NCBI GenBank assembly: GCA_021732285.1
Contig: JAKFVH010000149.1
Span: 1-64,000 of the forward strand
Origin: Reyranella sp.
GTDB taxonomy: Bacteria > Pseudomonadota > Alphaproteobacteria > Reyranellales > Reyranellaceae
DNA: 64,000 bases
Reading direction: 5' to 3'
Part shown: one piece after another, positions 7,801 through 16,026 of the stretch
How positions within the stretch are numbered: position 1 is the first letter of the stretch
Layout of the letters: each line of letters opens with the position of its first letter
Notes under the pieces: model-generated
What the model saw: only the letters and a program-made list of their open reading frames with translations
Told to the model about the DNA's origin: nothing
The model's database searches: none
Made by a program: the position numbers and the translations under genes

Positions 7801-8766
7801 ATGAAGTCGGAGAGCGAGTCCGAGGGTCAGCGCGAGGACAGCGCCATCGCGGCGCGCGTCTGCTGGTCGTATTTCAAGGAAGGCCAGACCCAGGAGGCGA
7901 TCGCTCAGCGACTCGGCCTGACGCGCAAGCGGGTCATCCGCATTCTGAACGACGCACGCTCGAGCGGCTTCGTGCAGATCACCATCAACGACCCGATCGG
8001 CGCCTGCGCCGAGCTCGAGGCGCGCCTGCAGTCGGCCTTCGGTCTGCGCCGCGCCATCGTCGTGCCGGTCCCACCCGCCGGGCTCGACGTGCGCGCCGTG
8101 GTCGGCGCCGCAGCGGGCCAGTACGTGTCGACCCACCTCGCCGCCGGCGCCAGCCTTGGCATCACCTGGGGCGGCACGATCAACGCCGCGGCTCAGAACG
8201 TCCGCAACCGGCGCGGCCAGGGCAATACCGTGGTGCTGCTGTGCGGCGGCCTGGCGCGCAGCACGGCGATCAATCCTTACGACAACGCCGCCATGTTCGC
8301 CCGCGCGCTCGACGCCACCTGCTACTACGTGACGGCGCCGATGTTCGCCGATACTGCCGACCTCAGGAAGCTCCTGATGGCGAGCGACCCGGTGCGCGAG
8401 GTGCTGCAGAAGACCCGCCGGCTCGACATGGCGTTGTTGAGCGCGGTCGACCTGTCGCGCGAATCGCACGCCCTGGAATACGGCGTGATCTCACGCGACA
8501 CCTGGCGCTCGCTGCGCACCGCGGGCGCCGTAGGAGACATCTGCGGCCACTACCTCGACACCAAGGGCGCTCTCGTCGACCACCCCATCGCCCGCCGCAC
8601 CGTCAACCCGCCACTTGCCGACCTGCAGGCGGTAAAGGAGCTGGTGCTTGCGGCCGGCGGCGCCCACAAGGCGCCGATCATTCGCGGCGCCATCCGCGCC
8701 AAGCTCTGCCACATCCTGATCACCGACGAGGCGGCGGCGGCGGCGCTGCTCGGCACGACGCGATAA
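7801..8766 (+). CDS. SorC/DeoR-family sugar-binding transcriptional regulator
   Basis: Ligand-responsive DNA-binding protein of the SorC family, 321 residues. The N-terminal helix-turn-helix (about residues 17-55) reads WSYFKEGQTQEAIAQRLGLTRKRVIRIL, given here as its key part EAIAQRLGLTRKRV. The rest is the sugar-phosphate-binding domain, with GITWGGTI near the middle and the C-terminal ILITDEAAAAALL typical of the family. The ATG at 7801 is preferred over one 21 bases upstream. It is divergent from the LivK/core-MetE operon and likely senses the imported compound or a product of it. Confidence 0.92.
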   Translation: MKSESESEGQREDSAIAARVCWSYFKEGQTQEAIAQRLGLTRKRVIRILNDARSSGFVQITINDPIGACAELEARLQSAFGLRRAIVVPVPPAGLDVRAVVGAAAGQYVSTHLAAGASLGITWGGTINAAAQNVRNRRGQGNTVVLLCGGLARSTAINPYDNAAMFARALDATCYYVTAPMFADTADLRKLLMASDPVREVLQKTRRLDMALLSAVDLSRESHALEYGVISRDTWRSLRTAGAVGDICGHYLDTKGALVDHPIARRTVNPPLADLQAVKELVLAAGGAHKAPIIRGAIRAKLCHILITDEAAAAALLGTTR

Positions 8767-8773
8767 CTCATGG

Positions 8774-8850
8774 CTGGGGGCGCGCCACTCCAGTGGCGCG
8801 ATCTTCTCTGGCATCAACAAAGACGCGCGACTGGAGTCGCGCGCCCCCAG
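8774..8850. repeat. Palindromic repeat, family E (GCGCGCCACTCCAGTGGCGCG type)
   Basis: Large inverted repeat: CTGGGGGCGCGCCACTCC at the left pairs with the complement at the right, with a few mismatches. Each arm is itself a hairpin, CGCGCCACTCCAGTGGCGCG and CGCGCGACTGGAGTCGCGCG. It lies between the convergent SorC regulator and the coiled-coil protein gene, so a bidirectional terminator role is plausible, but there is no U-run. A shorter related hairpin is at 46137-46158. Confidence 0.85.
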
Positions 8851-8854
8851 CAAT

Positions 8855-9769
8855 TCAACGCGCTCTTGCGCCGATGACGATGCGGATCGGTGCTTCCGTC
8901 GGGCCGGGCGATTGCGGGCCGGTCAGCGTGCCGCGGAAGCGGCGCCAGTCGGCCGGCCAGTTGCCCTTCGCCGCGTTGAAGCCGGTGGACCGCAGGGCCT
9001 CCAGGATGGCGGACGCGGCCTCGTCCGTCGCCGGGTCGCTGCCGTCCTTGATCAGGACGACCACGCCGACGATGCCGCCGACGCCTGTCCACGTCCAGGT
9101 CAGCGGCGCCCAGCCGGCGTCGCTCAGATAGCCGGAGATCGTGGCTGCGGCGGCCGGCGCGTCGGGCGCTTCGTCGAGGACGTAGAAGGCGGCCTTGGTG
9201 CCGGCATACTTCTTCAGGCTCGCGACCATCGGCGATGGTTCTGCCTCGCGACTGGGCGCGGCGCTTTCCACCTCCTGCCTGGTCGGCGGCGTTTCCGGCG
9301 CAACGGCCGGAGCCGGCTCCGGCGGGCGCGCGGTCGCTTCCCTGACCTGCTTGCCGAGCTCGGCAACGCGTTTGCGCACTTCCTCGGCATCGACCTCCGC
9401 CGTCCGCGCCTTCTCGGCAGCAGCCGCACTGTCGCGCGCCGCTCGTGCCGCCCGCGCGTCGGCGTCGGAAGCGGCTTGTTCGAGCGCCAGCGTCCGCTCG
9501 CGCGCCTTGGAGACTTCCTGCTCGAGCTCGGCGGCATGCTTGCCCATCTCGACCTTGTATCGGTGGATGGCGGCATACTCGTGCGCGCGCACCGCACCGC
9601 TGAACCTGAACGACAGCCAGGTCGTGATGCCGAGCGCCACGACAGCCACGACGGTCGCAACGAGACTGACGACCATGGCCCGGTCCATGAACGTCGCCCA
9701 TCCACGCAGCTGCTCGATATCCATGGTCACCGGCTTGTTGGAGCGCATTCCCGTGACGGTCATCGTCAT
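8855..9769 (-). CDS. Hypothetical single-pass membrane protein with long coiled coil
   Basis: 304 residues, no recognised family. One hydrophobic segment at about residues 31-54 (MVVSLVATVVAVVALGITTW) follows a short charged N-terminus. Then comes an Ala/Glu/Arg-rich stretch, about 70-165, with heptad-like spacing typical of a coiled coil, and a Pro-rich linker. A compact C-terminal region (about 195-304) has beta-alpha character, including KAAFYVLDEAPDAPAAAATI and GGIVGVVVLIKDGSDP. The topology suggests a protein anchored in the inner membrane with a sensor-like terminal domain. The start is uncertain; ATGs at residues 8 and 16 are alternatives and no ribosome site is strong. Flanked by a repeat and by a decayed gene. 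Confidence 0.8.
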   Translation of the reverse strand: MTMTVTGMRSNKPVTMDIEQLRGWATFMDRAMVVSLVATVVAVVALGITTWLSFRFSGAVRAHEYAAIHRYKVEMGKHAAELEQEVSKARERTLALEQAASDADARAARAARDSAAAAEKARTAEVDAEEVRKRVAELGKQVREATARPPEPAPAVAPETPPTRQEVESAAPSREAEPSPMVASLKKYAGTKAAFYVLDEAPDAPAAAATISGYLSDAGWAPLTWTWTGVGGIVGVVVLIKDGSDPATDEAASAILEALRSTGFNAAKGNWPADWRRFRGTLTGPQSPGPTEAPIRIVIGARAR

Positions 9770-10127
9770 TGTGCTCGGCCTATGCGCGTTCGTGTCTGCA
9801 TGTCGGGGTGCAGTTTAATGCGTCACGACTGTGCGTCGCTGATTTCTTAATCAACAGGCGTGGACAGCCCGCCTCGACAGTCGCTGTGATATTTGGGTGG
9901 CGCGGCCCTTTAGGCTTGGCGCGCCGCGCACCAGCCGGCCGGGCAACGCCTCGGTCGGCTGGCCGTGCCGGTACACCACGGCACCCGACACGATCGTCGC
10001 ATCGAAGCCGTCGGTGCGCTGGACCAGGCGCTTGCCGCCGGCCGGCAGATCGTAGACCACCTCTTCGACTGTCGATGCCGCCGCGACCTGTGATAACAAA
10101 GGCTCTCGTCGTACAGAGGAGTCTTCG
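9770..10127. other. Intergenic stretch with only a gene remnant
   Basis: This 358-bp space holds the amidohydrolase tail described at 9851-10075 and, at its right end, the ribosome site AGAGGAG of the next gene. I see no other gene, RNA or repeat in it. Confidence 0.6.
9851..10075 (-). pseudogene. C-terminal remnant of an amidohydrolase (D-aminoacylase-like)
   Basis: The minus strand encodes VVYDLPAGGKRLVQRTDG followed by ATIVSGAVVYRHGQPTEALP and GRLVRGA. This is the characteristic last strand-and-tail region of amidohydrolase-3 / N-acyl-D-amino-acid deacylase proteins. Nothing upstream in this frame resembles the catalytic barrel, and a complete plus-strand gene begins 50 bases away, so only about the last 60 residues of a roughly 500-residue enzyme remain, followed by about 20 unrelated residues before the stop. 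I read it as a deletion remnant. Based on remembered family motifs, not a search. Confidence 0.55.
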
Positions 10128-10970
10128 ATGACGGTCATCGATTCGCAGGTCCATGCCTACGAGGCGAACACGCCGAAGCGGCCTTGGCATACCGTGCCGA
10201 ACTGGCCCCCTCACGTCACGGGCGACGAGATGGTCGCGGCGATGGACAAGGTCGGCGTCGACGGTGCGATATTCATCTCCGCGTTCTCCATGTACCGCTA
10301 CGACGCCAGCTATGCGGTGGAAGTGCAGCGAGCCCACCCCGGTCGATTGGCCATCGTCAAGCCGGTCGACCCGGACGATCCGGCGGTGGCCGATGTCGTC
10401 GCCTACTGGAAGAAGACGCCGGGCACGGTCGGCATCCGCATCATGATGACGAAGGAGGCGGGCCGCGAGCCGACCGATCCGGGCCTCGACCGCATCCTGC
10501 GCGCGGCGGTGCGCCACGACTTTCCGGTCAACATGCTGTGCTGGGGCAATCTCGACGCCGGCGTGGCCATCGTCGACCGCCATCCCGAGACGCGCTTCAT
10601 CATCGATCACCTCGCCATCCTGCAGCCGCGCGTACCGCCGGCGCCGCCGCAGCCCTGGGCCGACCTGCCGAAGGTGCTGGAACTCGCCAGGCGCCCGAAC
10701 GCGGTGATCAAGGTCAGCGGCGCCTGTACGTTGTCGCGCGAACCGTACCCGTTCGCGGACATATGGGATCCGCTTGCCCGTGTCTTCGATGCCTGGGGAT
10801 TGGATCGTTGCCTGTGGGGCACGGACTGGACGCGCGCGTTCGCCGTCGTCAACTACGAGCAGGCCGTAAAACCCTTCCTCGAGACCAGCCGACTGAACGA
10901 CGCCGAGCGAGCCATGCTGATGGGCGGCGCCTGCGCCAAGGCCTATGGCTGGTCGCCGAACAAGGGCTAG
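10128..10970 (+). CDS. Amidohydrolase family protein (TIM-barrel metal-dependent hydrolase, amidohydrolase-2)
   Basis: 280 residues, cytosolic, of the amidohydrolase-2 group that includes lactone hydrolases and decarboxylases. The N-terminus MTVIDSQVHAYE carries the family's DxxxH metal site, with Q in place of the first histidine, as in many members of this subgroup. NMLCWGNLD, RFIIDHLA and LWGTDWTRAF mark the later barrel strands, the last with the catalytic-site aspartate. AGAGGAG is well placed before the ATG. It is next to the remnant of another amidohydrolase on the opposite strand, hinting at a larger catabolic locus that has been trimmed. Substrate unknown. Confidence 0.9.
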   Translation: MTVIDSQVHAYEANTPKRPWHTVPNWPPHVTGDEMVAAMDKVGVDGAIFISAFSMYRYDASYAVEVQRAHPGRLAIVKPVDPDDPAVADVVAYWKKTPGTVGIRIMMTKEAGREPTDPGLDRILRAAVRHDFPVNMLCWGNLDAGVAIVDRHPETRFIIDHLAILQPRVPPAPPQPWADLPKVLELARRPNAVIKVSGACTLSREPYPFADIWDPLARVFDAWGLDRCLWGTDWTRAFAVVNYEQAVKPFLETSRLNDAERAMLMGGACAKAYGWSPNKG

Positions 10971-10989
10971 TGCACCGGAGGCGGCGCGC

Positions 10990-11682
10990 TTACGTCTTCG
11001 GCCCGAGGATCTCGACGTAACTGCCCTCGCCTTCGAAGCTGCCGACTTCGATGCGTGCCTTGACCTTGGCGTCGATCAGGTAGGCGCGCACAACCAGGGC
11101 TCGCGCCAGCGCGACCTTGCGGCCGTCGATGCCGCCGAAAGCGTAGCCGCGCAGCTCGATCTGGCGCACGCCGAGCTCGGCGATGCGCTTGGCGATCTGG
11201 TCGAGCTCCGCCCGTGTGGCGTCGGTCAGGTTCGCCGACTGGCCGGCGAAGCCGATGATCGCCAGAGGCGTGCCGGGGGTCGAGGCTGCAGGCTCGGCGG
11301 GCCGGCTCGCGGCGACGGCCGGCCCGGATGGTGGCGCCAGCGATTGCACCGGAGGGGTGGCGAAGATCGGCGCCGAAACCGGCGCGCTGTTCGGGGGAGA
11401 CGCTGCGGAAGCCGCCGGCGGCTCACTGCGCGTATCGCGCGGCGCGCGCGAGCTGCCGTCGGGAACGGACAGCAGGCGGCTTTCGATCGGACCGGGCGGC
11501 GGCGGGCGCAGGCTCGCACTGCGCGCGGCGGCTTCTGGCGAACCGGGGACCGGGACGCGCGCCGGCTGCACCGTCACGACACCAGGCTCGTTCGACTGTG
11601 CTTGCTGCGCGAAGGCCGGTGCAGCGCCGATGATCAGCGCGGCGAATGCCACACGGCCCATGGCGACCGCAGACGATGACAT
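10990..11682 (-). CDS. OmpA-family C-terminal domain protein, secreted
   Basis: 230 residues. Signal peptide to about residue 25 (VAFAALIIGAAPAFAQ), then about 110 residues very rich in Pro, Ala and Ser forming a flexible linker. An OmpA/MotB-like peptidoglycan-binding domain occupies about residues 138-230: LTDATRAELDQIAKRI, IELRGYAFGG, and RKVALARALVVRAYLID with the conserved arginine-alanine-arginine pattern. Members of this family tether the envelope to peptidoglycan. The domain is rather divergent, so peptidoglycan binding is likely but unproven. AAGGAT precedes the start; an ATG seven codons downstream is an alternative. Confidence 0.82.
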   Translation of the reverse strand: MSSSAVAMGRVAFAALIIGAAPAFAQQAQSNEPGVVTVQPARVPVPGSPEAAARSASLRPPPPGPIESRLLSVPDGSSRAPRDTRSEPPAASAASPPNSAPVSAPIFATPPVQSLAPPSGPAVAASRPAEPAASTPGTPLAIIGFAGQSANLTDATRAELDQIAKRIAELGVRQIELRGYAFGGIDGRKVALARALVVRAYLIDAKVKARIEVGSFEGEGSYVEILGPKT

Positions 11683-11854
11683 GACCGATTATCCTTACGA
11701 CGTGGCTAGGCAGGCGATGGCGCCTTGTTAGCAACAACGAGCCGCATTGCGAAGTCCGAAACGATTTCCGCCAGCACCATGCAATCAGCACCGCAGCCGA
11801 TCTCCGGGCGCCTTCGCGGTCGGCCCAGATGCCGCGCCAGACATTGCAAGCCCC

Positions 11855-13102
11855 CTACCGTTCGGCATTCACCAGCTGATAGGTGCCGCGCTCGAACGCA
11901 TCGTAGACGGCCAACGCCTTGGCGTCGGCAAACGGCAGGTACTGCATCATGATCACGCCCGCGATGCCGCGCGTGGGATCGATCCAGAAGAACGTGTTGT
12001 TGATGCCGCCCCAGCTCAGGCTGCCGGGAGAGCGCTTGCCGGGCACCTGATCGACCGTGATGAGGAAGCCGAGCCCCCACTTGTCGCGGCCGTCGGCGAT
12101 GAAGGTGAAGTCGGCGCTGCGCGGCAGCGCGGACTTGAGCGCGGGGACCGAGATCGCGCCGATGTGGTTCTGGCCCATCAGCGCCACCGTCTCGGCTTTG
12201 AGGACACGCACCCCATCGAGCGCGCCGCCGTTGAGCAGCATGCGTACGAAGCGCCCGTAGTCGCTCGCGGTCGAGGCAAGGCCGCCGCCGCCAATCGGCG
12301 CCGCTATGGTGAGCCCGGGCTGTGTTTTTTGCAGTTCAATAGCACCGTCCATGCGCTCGCCGGCGCGCTGCTGTTGCGCGACGAGGCGCGGCCCCTTTGG
12401 CTCCGCCACATTGTAGGACGTGTCATCCATCTTGAGCGGCGCGAAGATGTGCTGGCGGAAATAATCCTCGAGCTTTTGGCCGGACACCACCTCGACCAGC
12501 CTGCCGACGACATCGGTGCTGGTGCTGTAGTGCCAGCGCTCGCCGGGATCGAACAGCAGCGGTCCGCCGAACAGATAGGTTTCGCCGGGCCGCGGCTTGA
12601 AATCGCGCCAGGTCGCGCTGGTGAACGCATAGGCCAATCCCGACGTATGCGTCAGGAAGTGTCTGATCGTCGCCGGTCTCGATGCCGGGCGGACCTGGTA
12701 GGCTCCGGTCGCCGCGTCGAATGATTCGAAGACTTTCAGTCCCGCAAGCTCCGGCAGGTATTTCTCGGCCGGGTCATCGAGACCGAGGCGGCCCTGCTCG
12801 ACGAGTTGCATCAAGGCAAGCGAGGCGACCGGCTTGGTCATCGACGCGATACGAAACAACGCGTCGGTTGTGAGCGGACGCCCGGTCGCGACGTCCGCCA
12901 CGCCGAATACGCCCTGATAGAGCACGCGCTCGCGATCGGTGATCAGCGCGACCACGCCCGGCACGTCCTTGCGCTCGACAGCGCCGCGCAGGCTCGCGTC
13001 GAGGGCCGCACTCCCTGGCGAATTTTGTGCGCTCACGCTACCGGCCAACGCAGCAACCACAACGCCCGTAGTGAAGACAAGTCCAGCGGTCCTTCGATTC
13101 AT
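11855..13102 (-). CDS. Serine hydrolase, class C beta-lactamase / esterase fold
   Basis: Secreted or periplasmic serine hydrolase, 415 residues. Signal peptide MNRRTAGLVFTTGVVVAALA ends SVSAQ. The catalytic SxxK tetrad is SMTK with Ser87 and Lys90; the second motif lies in HYSTSTDVVG; the third conserved region is SWGGINNTFFW, in which GG replaces the KTG box, as in EstB-type esterases. FLTHTSGLAY is typical of the family. It is therefore more likely an esterase or D-aminopeptidase-like enzyme than a true beta-lactamase. A GGGGG stretch precedes the ATG; a 44-codon upstream extension has no signal character. Confidence 0.9.
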   Translation of the reverse strand: MNRRTAGLVFTTGVVVAALAGSVSAQNSPGSAALDASLRGAVERKDVPGVVALITDRERVLYQGVFGVADVATGRPLTTDALFRIASMTKPVASLALMQLVEQGRLGLDDPAEKYLPELAGLKVFESFDAATGAYQVRPASRPATIRHFLTHTSGLAYAFTSATWRDFKPRPGETYLFGGPLLFDPGERWHYSTSTDVVGRLVEVVSGQKLEDYFRQHIFAPLKMDDTSYNVAEPKGPRLVAQQQRAGERMDGAIELQKTQPGLTIAAPIGGGGLASTASDYGRFVRMLLNGGALDGVRVLKAETVALMGQNHIGAISVPALKSALPRSADFTFIADGRDKWGLGFLITVDQVPGKRSPGSLSWGGINNTFFWIDPTRGIAGVIMMQYLPFADAKALAVYDAFERGTYQLVNAER

Positions 13103-13230
13103 GGAAGCCCCCTGCTGTCGTGCATTGCCGGAACTTCTTCGCAAGCATGTTCTTGTCTTCAGGTGTAGAGGGGTCTCGCGCAGGTTCGCGATTCGCTGTG
13201 GCAGAGTCAATGCGTCGGCGGAAAGTTTCC

Positions 13231-14758
13231 TCATTCCAGCACTGCCGCCGCCCCTGGTTGCGCTTTGGCGCGCTTCAGCAGGAAGATCAGCGGCAACGCA
13301 ATCAGCGCCACCACCATCATCAGCTTGAAGTCATTGGCGTAGGCCACGACCGCAGCTTGCTTGGTCACCTCGGCGTTGAGCGCAGCGCGGCCGATCGTCG
13401 TCGCCATGTCCCAGATACGTCCCGGGGCGAGCGCCGCCAGCGCATCGTTGAACGGCGTCACTCGGCCCGCCAGCTCGGCATGCACGAGCTGCGTGTTGCG
13501 CGTCAGCAGGAAGATCACCAGCGAGATGCCGATGCTCGAGCCGAGGTTGCGGACCAGGCTGTAGAGTGCCGTACCCTGGGTGCGCAGGTTGCCCGGCAAG
13601 GTGGCGAAGGTGATGGTGCTGAGCGGCACGAACATGAAGCCGAGACCCAGCCCCTGCAGGATACCGGTGCGGATCAGGGTCCACTCCGAGACGTCGGGCG
13701 TGAAGCCCGTCATCTCCCACAGCACCGCGGCAGTCAGCAGCAGGCCCGACGCCAGCAGCACGCGCGGATCGATCGAGGCGGTTGATCAGGCGGCCCACGA
13801 TCATCATGGCCACCATGGTGCCCACGCCGCGCGGCGCCAGGACCAGCCCGGCAGTCACCACGGGATAGCCCACCAGGTTCTGCAGGTAGGGCGTGATCAG
13901 CGCCAGCGAGGCCAGCAGGATGATGCCGACCACGAAGATGAAGCAGAGGCCGACGGTGAAGTTGCGATCCTTGAAGATCGCCGGGTCGATGAAAGGCTGC
14001 TTCACCGTGAAGGTCTGAACGAGGAAGAGATAGAAGGCGAGTGCGGCCAGCACGGCCTCGATCCAGATCTCGGTCGAGGAGAACCAGTCGAGCTGCTCGC
14101 CGCGGTCCAGCATCATCTGCAACGAGCCGATGGCGAGCGAGAGCATGGCGAAGCCGAACCAGTCGAAGCCGGTCTTGCTGGTCTTGGTTTCGCTCAAATA
14201 GGCGGAGAGGCCGGCGAAGGTCAGGATGCCGATCGGCACGTTGATATAAAACACCCAGCGCCAGTTGTAGGCCTCGGTCAGCCAGCCGCCCAAGGTCGGG
14301 CCCAGGATCGGGCCGACCATGACGCCCATGCCCCACATCGCCATGGCCGAGCCATGCTTCTCCTTCGGATACGAATCGAGCAGCACGGCTTGGCTCAGCG
14401 GCACCAGCGAGGCGCCGAACAGGCCCTGGATCAGGCGGAACGCCACCATCTCGGGCAGGCTCATCGCGATACCGCACAATACGGAGGCCGCGGTAAAACC
14501 CGCGACGGCGATCAGGAACAGCCGCTTGCGGCCAAGCCGCGCCTCGAGGAAGCCGGTGACCGGCGTCGCGATGGCAGCCGCCACGATATAGGAGGTCAGC
14601 ACCCAGTTGATCTGGTCCGCCGTCGCCGACAGCGAGCCCTGCATGTAGGGCAGCGCCACGTTGGCGATGGTCGTGTCGAGCGCCTGCATGATCGTGGCGA
14701 GCATGATGCACACGGTCAGCAGGGCGAGGTGTTTGGGTTTGGATGCGGTGCTGGTCAT
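13231..14758 (-). pseudogene. DHA2-family MFS multidrug transporter (EmrB-like), frameshifted
   Basis: Fourteen-segment drug:proton antiporter of the EmrB/QacA type, broken by a frameshift. The first part is intact from MTSTASKPKHLALL through motif A (GRLGRKRLFL-like ARLGRKR), motif C (MGVMVGPILGPTLGGWL) and on to MMIVGRLINRLD. The frame then changes and homology resumes as LLASGLLLTAAVLW and continues to the stop. At the junction the DNA reads GATCGATC (13767-13774); removing one GATC restores a single 507-residue frame. Either a tandem-duplication mutation or a sequencing/assembly error. Upstream AGGAAGGA fits the start. Would pair with the EmrA-like protein upstream to form a tripartite efflux pump. 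Confidence 0.9.
13767..13774. other. GATC tandem duplication that breaks the EmrB-like gene
   Basis: Two adjacent GATC units. In the coding direction CTC-GAT-CGA-TCC replaces the expected CTC-GAT-CCG, a 4-base insertion that shifts the frame. No slippery heptamer or stimulatory structure suggests programmed frameshifting. Confidence 0.75.
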
Positions 14759-14767
14759 GTCTTTATC

Positions 14768-14894
14768 CTTCCTCCCCAGCTTCGCTGGGGAGGTGGCCCG
14801 CAGGGCCGGAGGGGTCATGGGCTCCAAACGCGGCGCTCATGACCCCTCCGCCCGCTACGCGGGCACCTCCCCAACGCTGAGCGTTGGGGAGGAA
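14768..14894. repeat. Composite palindromic repeat, family A, copy 3
   Basis: Same plan as 585-716 and 5041-5179: outer TTCCTCCCC / GGGGAGGAA, inner GGAGGGGTCATGGGC pairing with GCGCTCATGACCCCTCC, and small hairpins CCCAGCTTCGCTGGG and CCCAACGCTGAGCGTTGGG. It lies inside the marR-emrA-emrB operon, between the EmrA and EmrB genes, directly before the EmrB ribosome site. Confidence 0.9.
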
Positions 14895-14898
14895 TTCG

Positions 14899-16026
14899 TT
14901 AGATCCCAACGAACTGCTTCGCCGCCTCGAACAGGTCGCCGAGATGGCGGCGATGGCCGGTGTCGATTTCGACGGTGGCGCTCATGCCGGTGCGCAGCGG
15001 CGGCGCGTTGGCCGGCATCTGCACGGCGAGCCGGATCGGCACGCGCTGCACCACCTTCACCCAGTTGCCGGTGGCGTTCTGCGCCGGCAGCACGGAGAAC
15101 TCGGTGCCGGTCGCCGGCGCAAGGCTGGTGACGGTCGCCTGCCAGTCGCGGCCGGGATAGGCGTCGATGGTGACGACCGCCGGCGCGCCCGCCTTCAGGT
15201 GGGCGAGATCCGACTCCTTCGGATTGGCCTCGATCCAGACGTCGGCCGAGGAGACCAGGCTGGAGGCGGGCTGTGCCGCCGGCAGGTACTCGCCAACCTG
15301 CAGGGCATCGACGTTGGTGACGATGCCCGGGATCGGCGCCAGCACGGTGGTGCGTGTCAGATCGCGCTTGGCCTTGTCGACCTGCGCCTGGGACGCGAGA
15401 TAGCTCGCGTTCTGCTCGATCGGCGCATCGGCCTTGCCGCCGAGCTGCGCCAGGGTGGCGTCGGCATCGCTCTGCGCCATGACCACGCGCTCGCGCGCCG
15501 CGTCGAGGTCGCGCTTGGCCTGGTCGTAGGCCGCCTGCGAGGCGACGCCGCGCTTCAGCAGGTCCTGCTGACGCTGGAAGCCGGTCTCGTAGAACGCGAC
15601 GTCGGTCCTCGCCTGCGCGACCTGCGCCTGCTTCTGCCGCCACGTCGCCTGCAAGGTGACGAGCTGGTTGCGCACGATGCCGAGATTGGCCTCCGCACCC
15701 GCCAGGGCGATGCGAAACGGCTCCTGGTCGAGGGTGAACAGCACCTGGCCCTTCTCGACCTTCTGGCTCTCCTTCACCGCGACGTCGGCCACGATGCCCG
15801 AGACGTCGGTGGCGACCGTGAGCTTGCCGGCATGGACGTACGCATTGTCGGTCGAGACGTAGCGGCCGCCGCCTGTGTAGGCGACGAGGCCGCCCGCCAG
15901 CACGACGAGCGGGCCGAGCGCCAGCAGCAGGCGGCGCAGGGTCTTGGGTTGCCTGAGCTTGGCCAGCGTCGGGGCGGCGACTTCGTCGGCCAGCCCCAGC
16001 CGCCGGAAGAAATCGCGGTTAGCCAT
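14899..16026 (-). CDS. HlyD-family efflux periplasmic adaptor (EmrA-like)
   Basis: Membrane-fusion protein linking an MFS pump to an outer-membrane channel, 375 residues. One membrane segment at about residues 31-50 (LLLALGPLVVLAGGLVAY), then the lipoyl half-motif VSTDNAYVHAGKLTVATDVSG. A long alpha-hairpin (about 110-220) is rich in Gln/Ala/Arg. The second lipoyl half TTVLAPIPGIVTNVDALQVG and the beta-barrel domain follow. Its start overlaps the end of the MarR gene by 8 bases and it precedes the EmrB-like transporter, the standard marR-emrA-emrB order. If the transporter really is frameshifted, this adaptor lacks its partner. Confidence 0.92.
   Translation of the reverse strand: MANRDFFRRLGLADEVAAPTLAKLRQPKTLRRLLLALGPLVVLAGGLVAYTGGGRYVSTDNAYVHAGKLTVATDVSGIVADVAVKESQKVEKGQVLFTLDQEPFRIALAGAEANLGIVRNQLVTLQATWRQKQAQVAQARTDVAFYETGFQRQQDLLKRGVASQAAYDQAKRDLDAARERVVMAQSDADATLAQLGGKADAPIEQNASYLASQAQVDKAKRDLTRTTVLAPIPGIVTNVDALQVGEYLPAAQPASSLVSSADVWIEANPKESDLAHLKAGAPAVVTIDAYPGRDWQATVTSLAPATGTEFSVLPAQNATGNWVKVVQRVPIRLAVQMPANAPPLRTGMSATVEIDTGHRRHLGDLFEAAKQFVGI

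Noticed and set aside
11683-11854. A gene in the gap between the OmpA-like and serine hydrolase genes
   Set aside because: Only shadow frames run through it and no ribosome site precedes any start.
13760-13785. Programmed ribosomal frameshift in the EmrB-like gene
   Set aside because: No slippery heptamer or downstream structure is seen, and a GATC duplication explains the shift directly.
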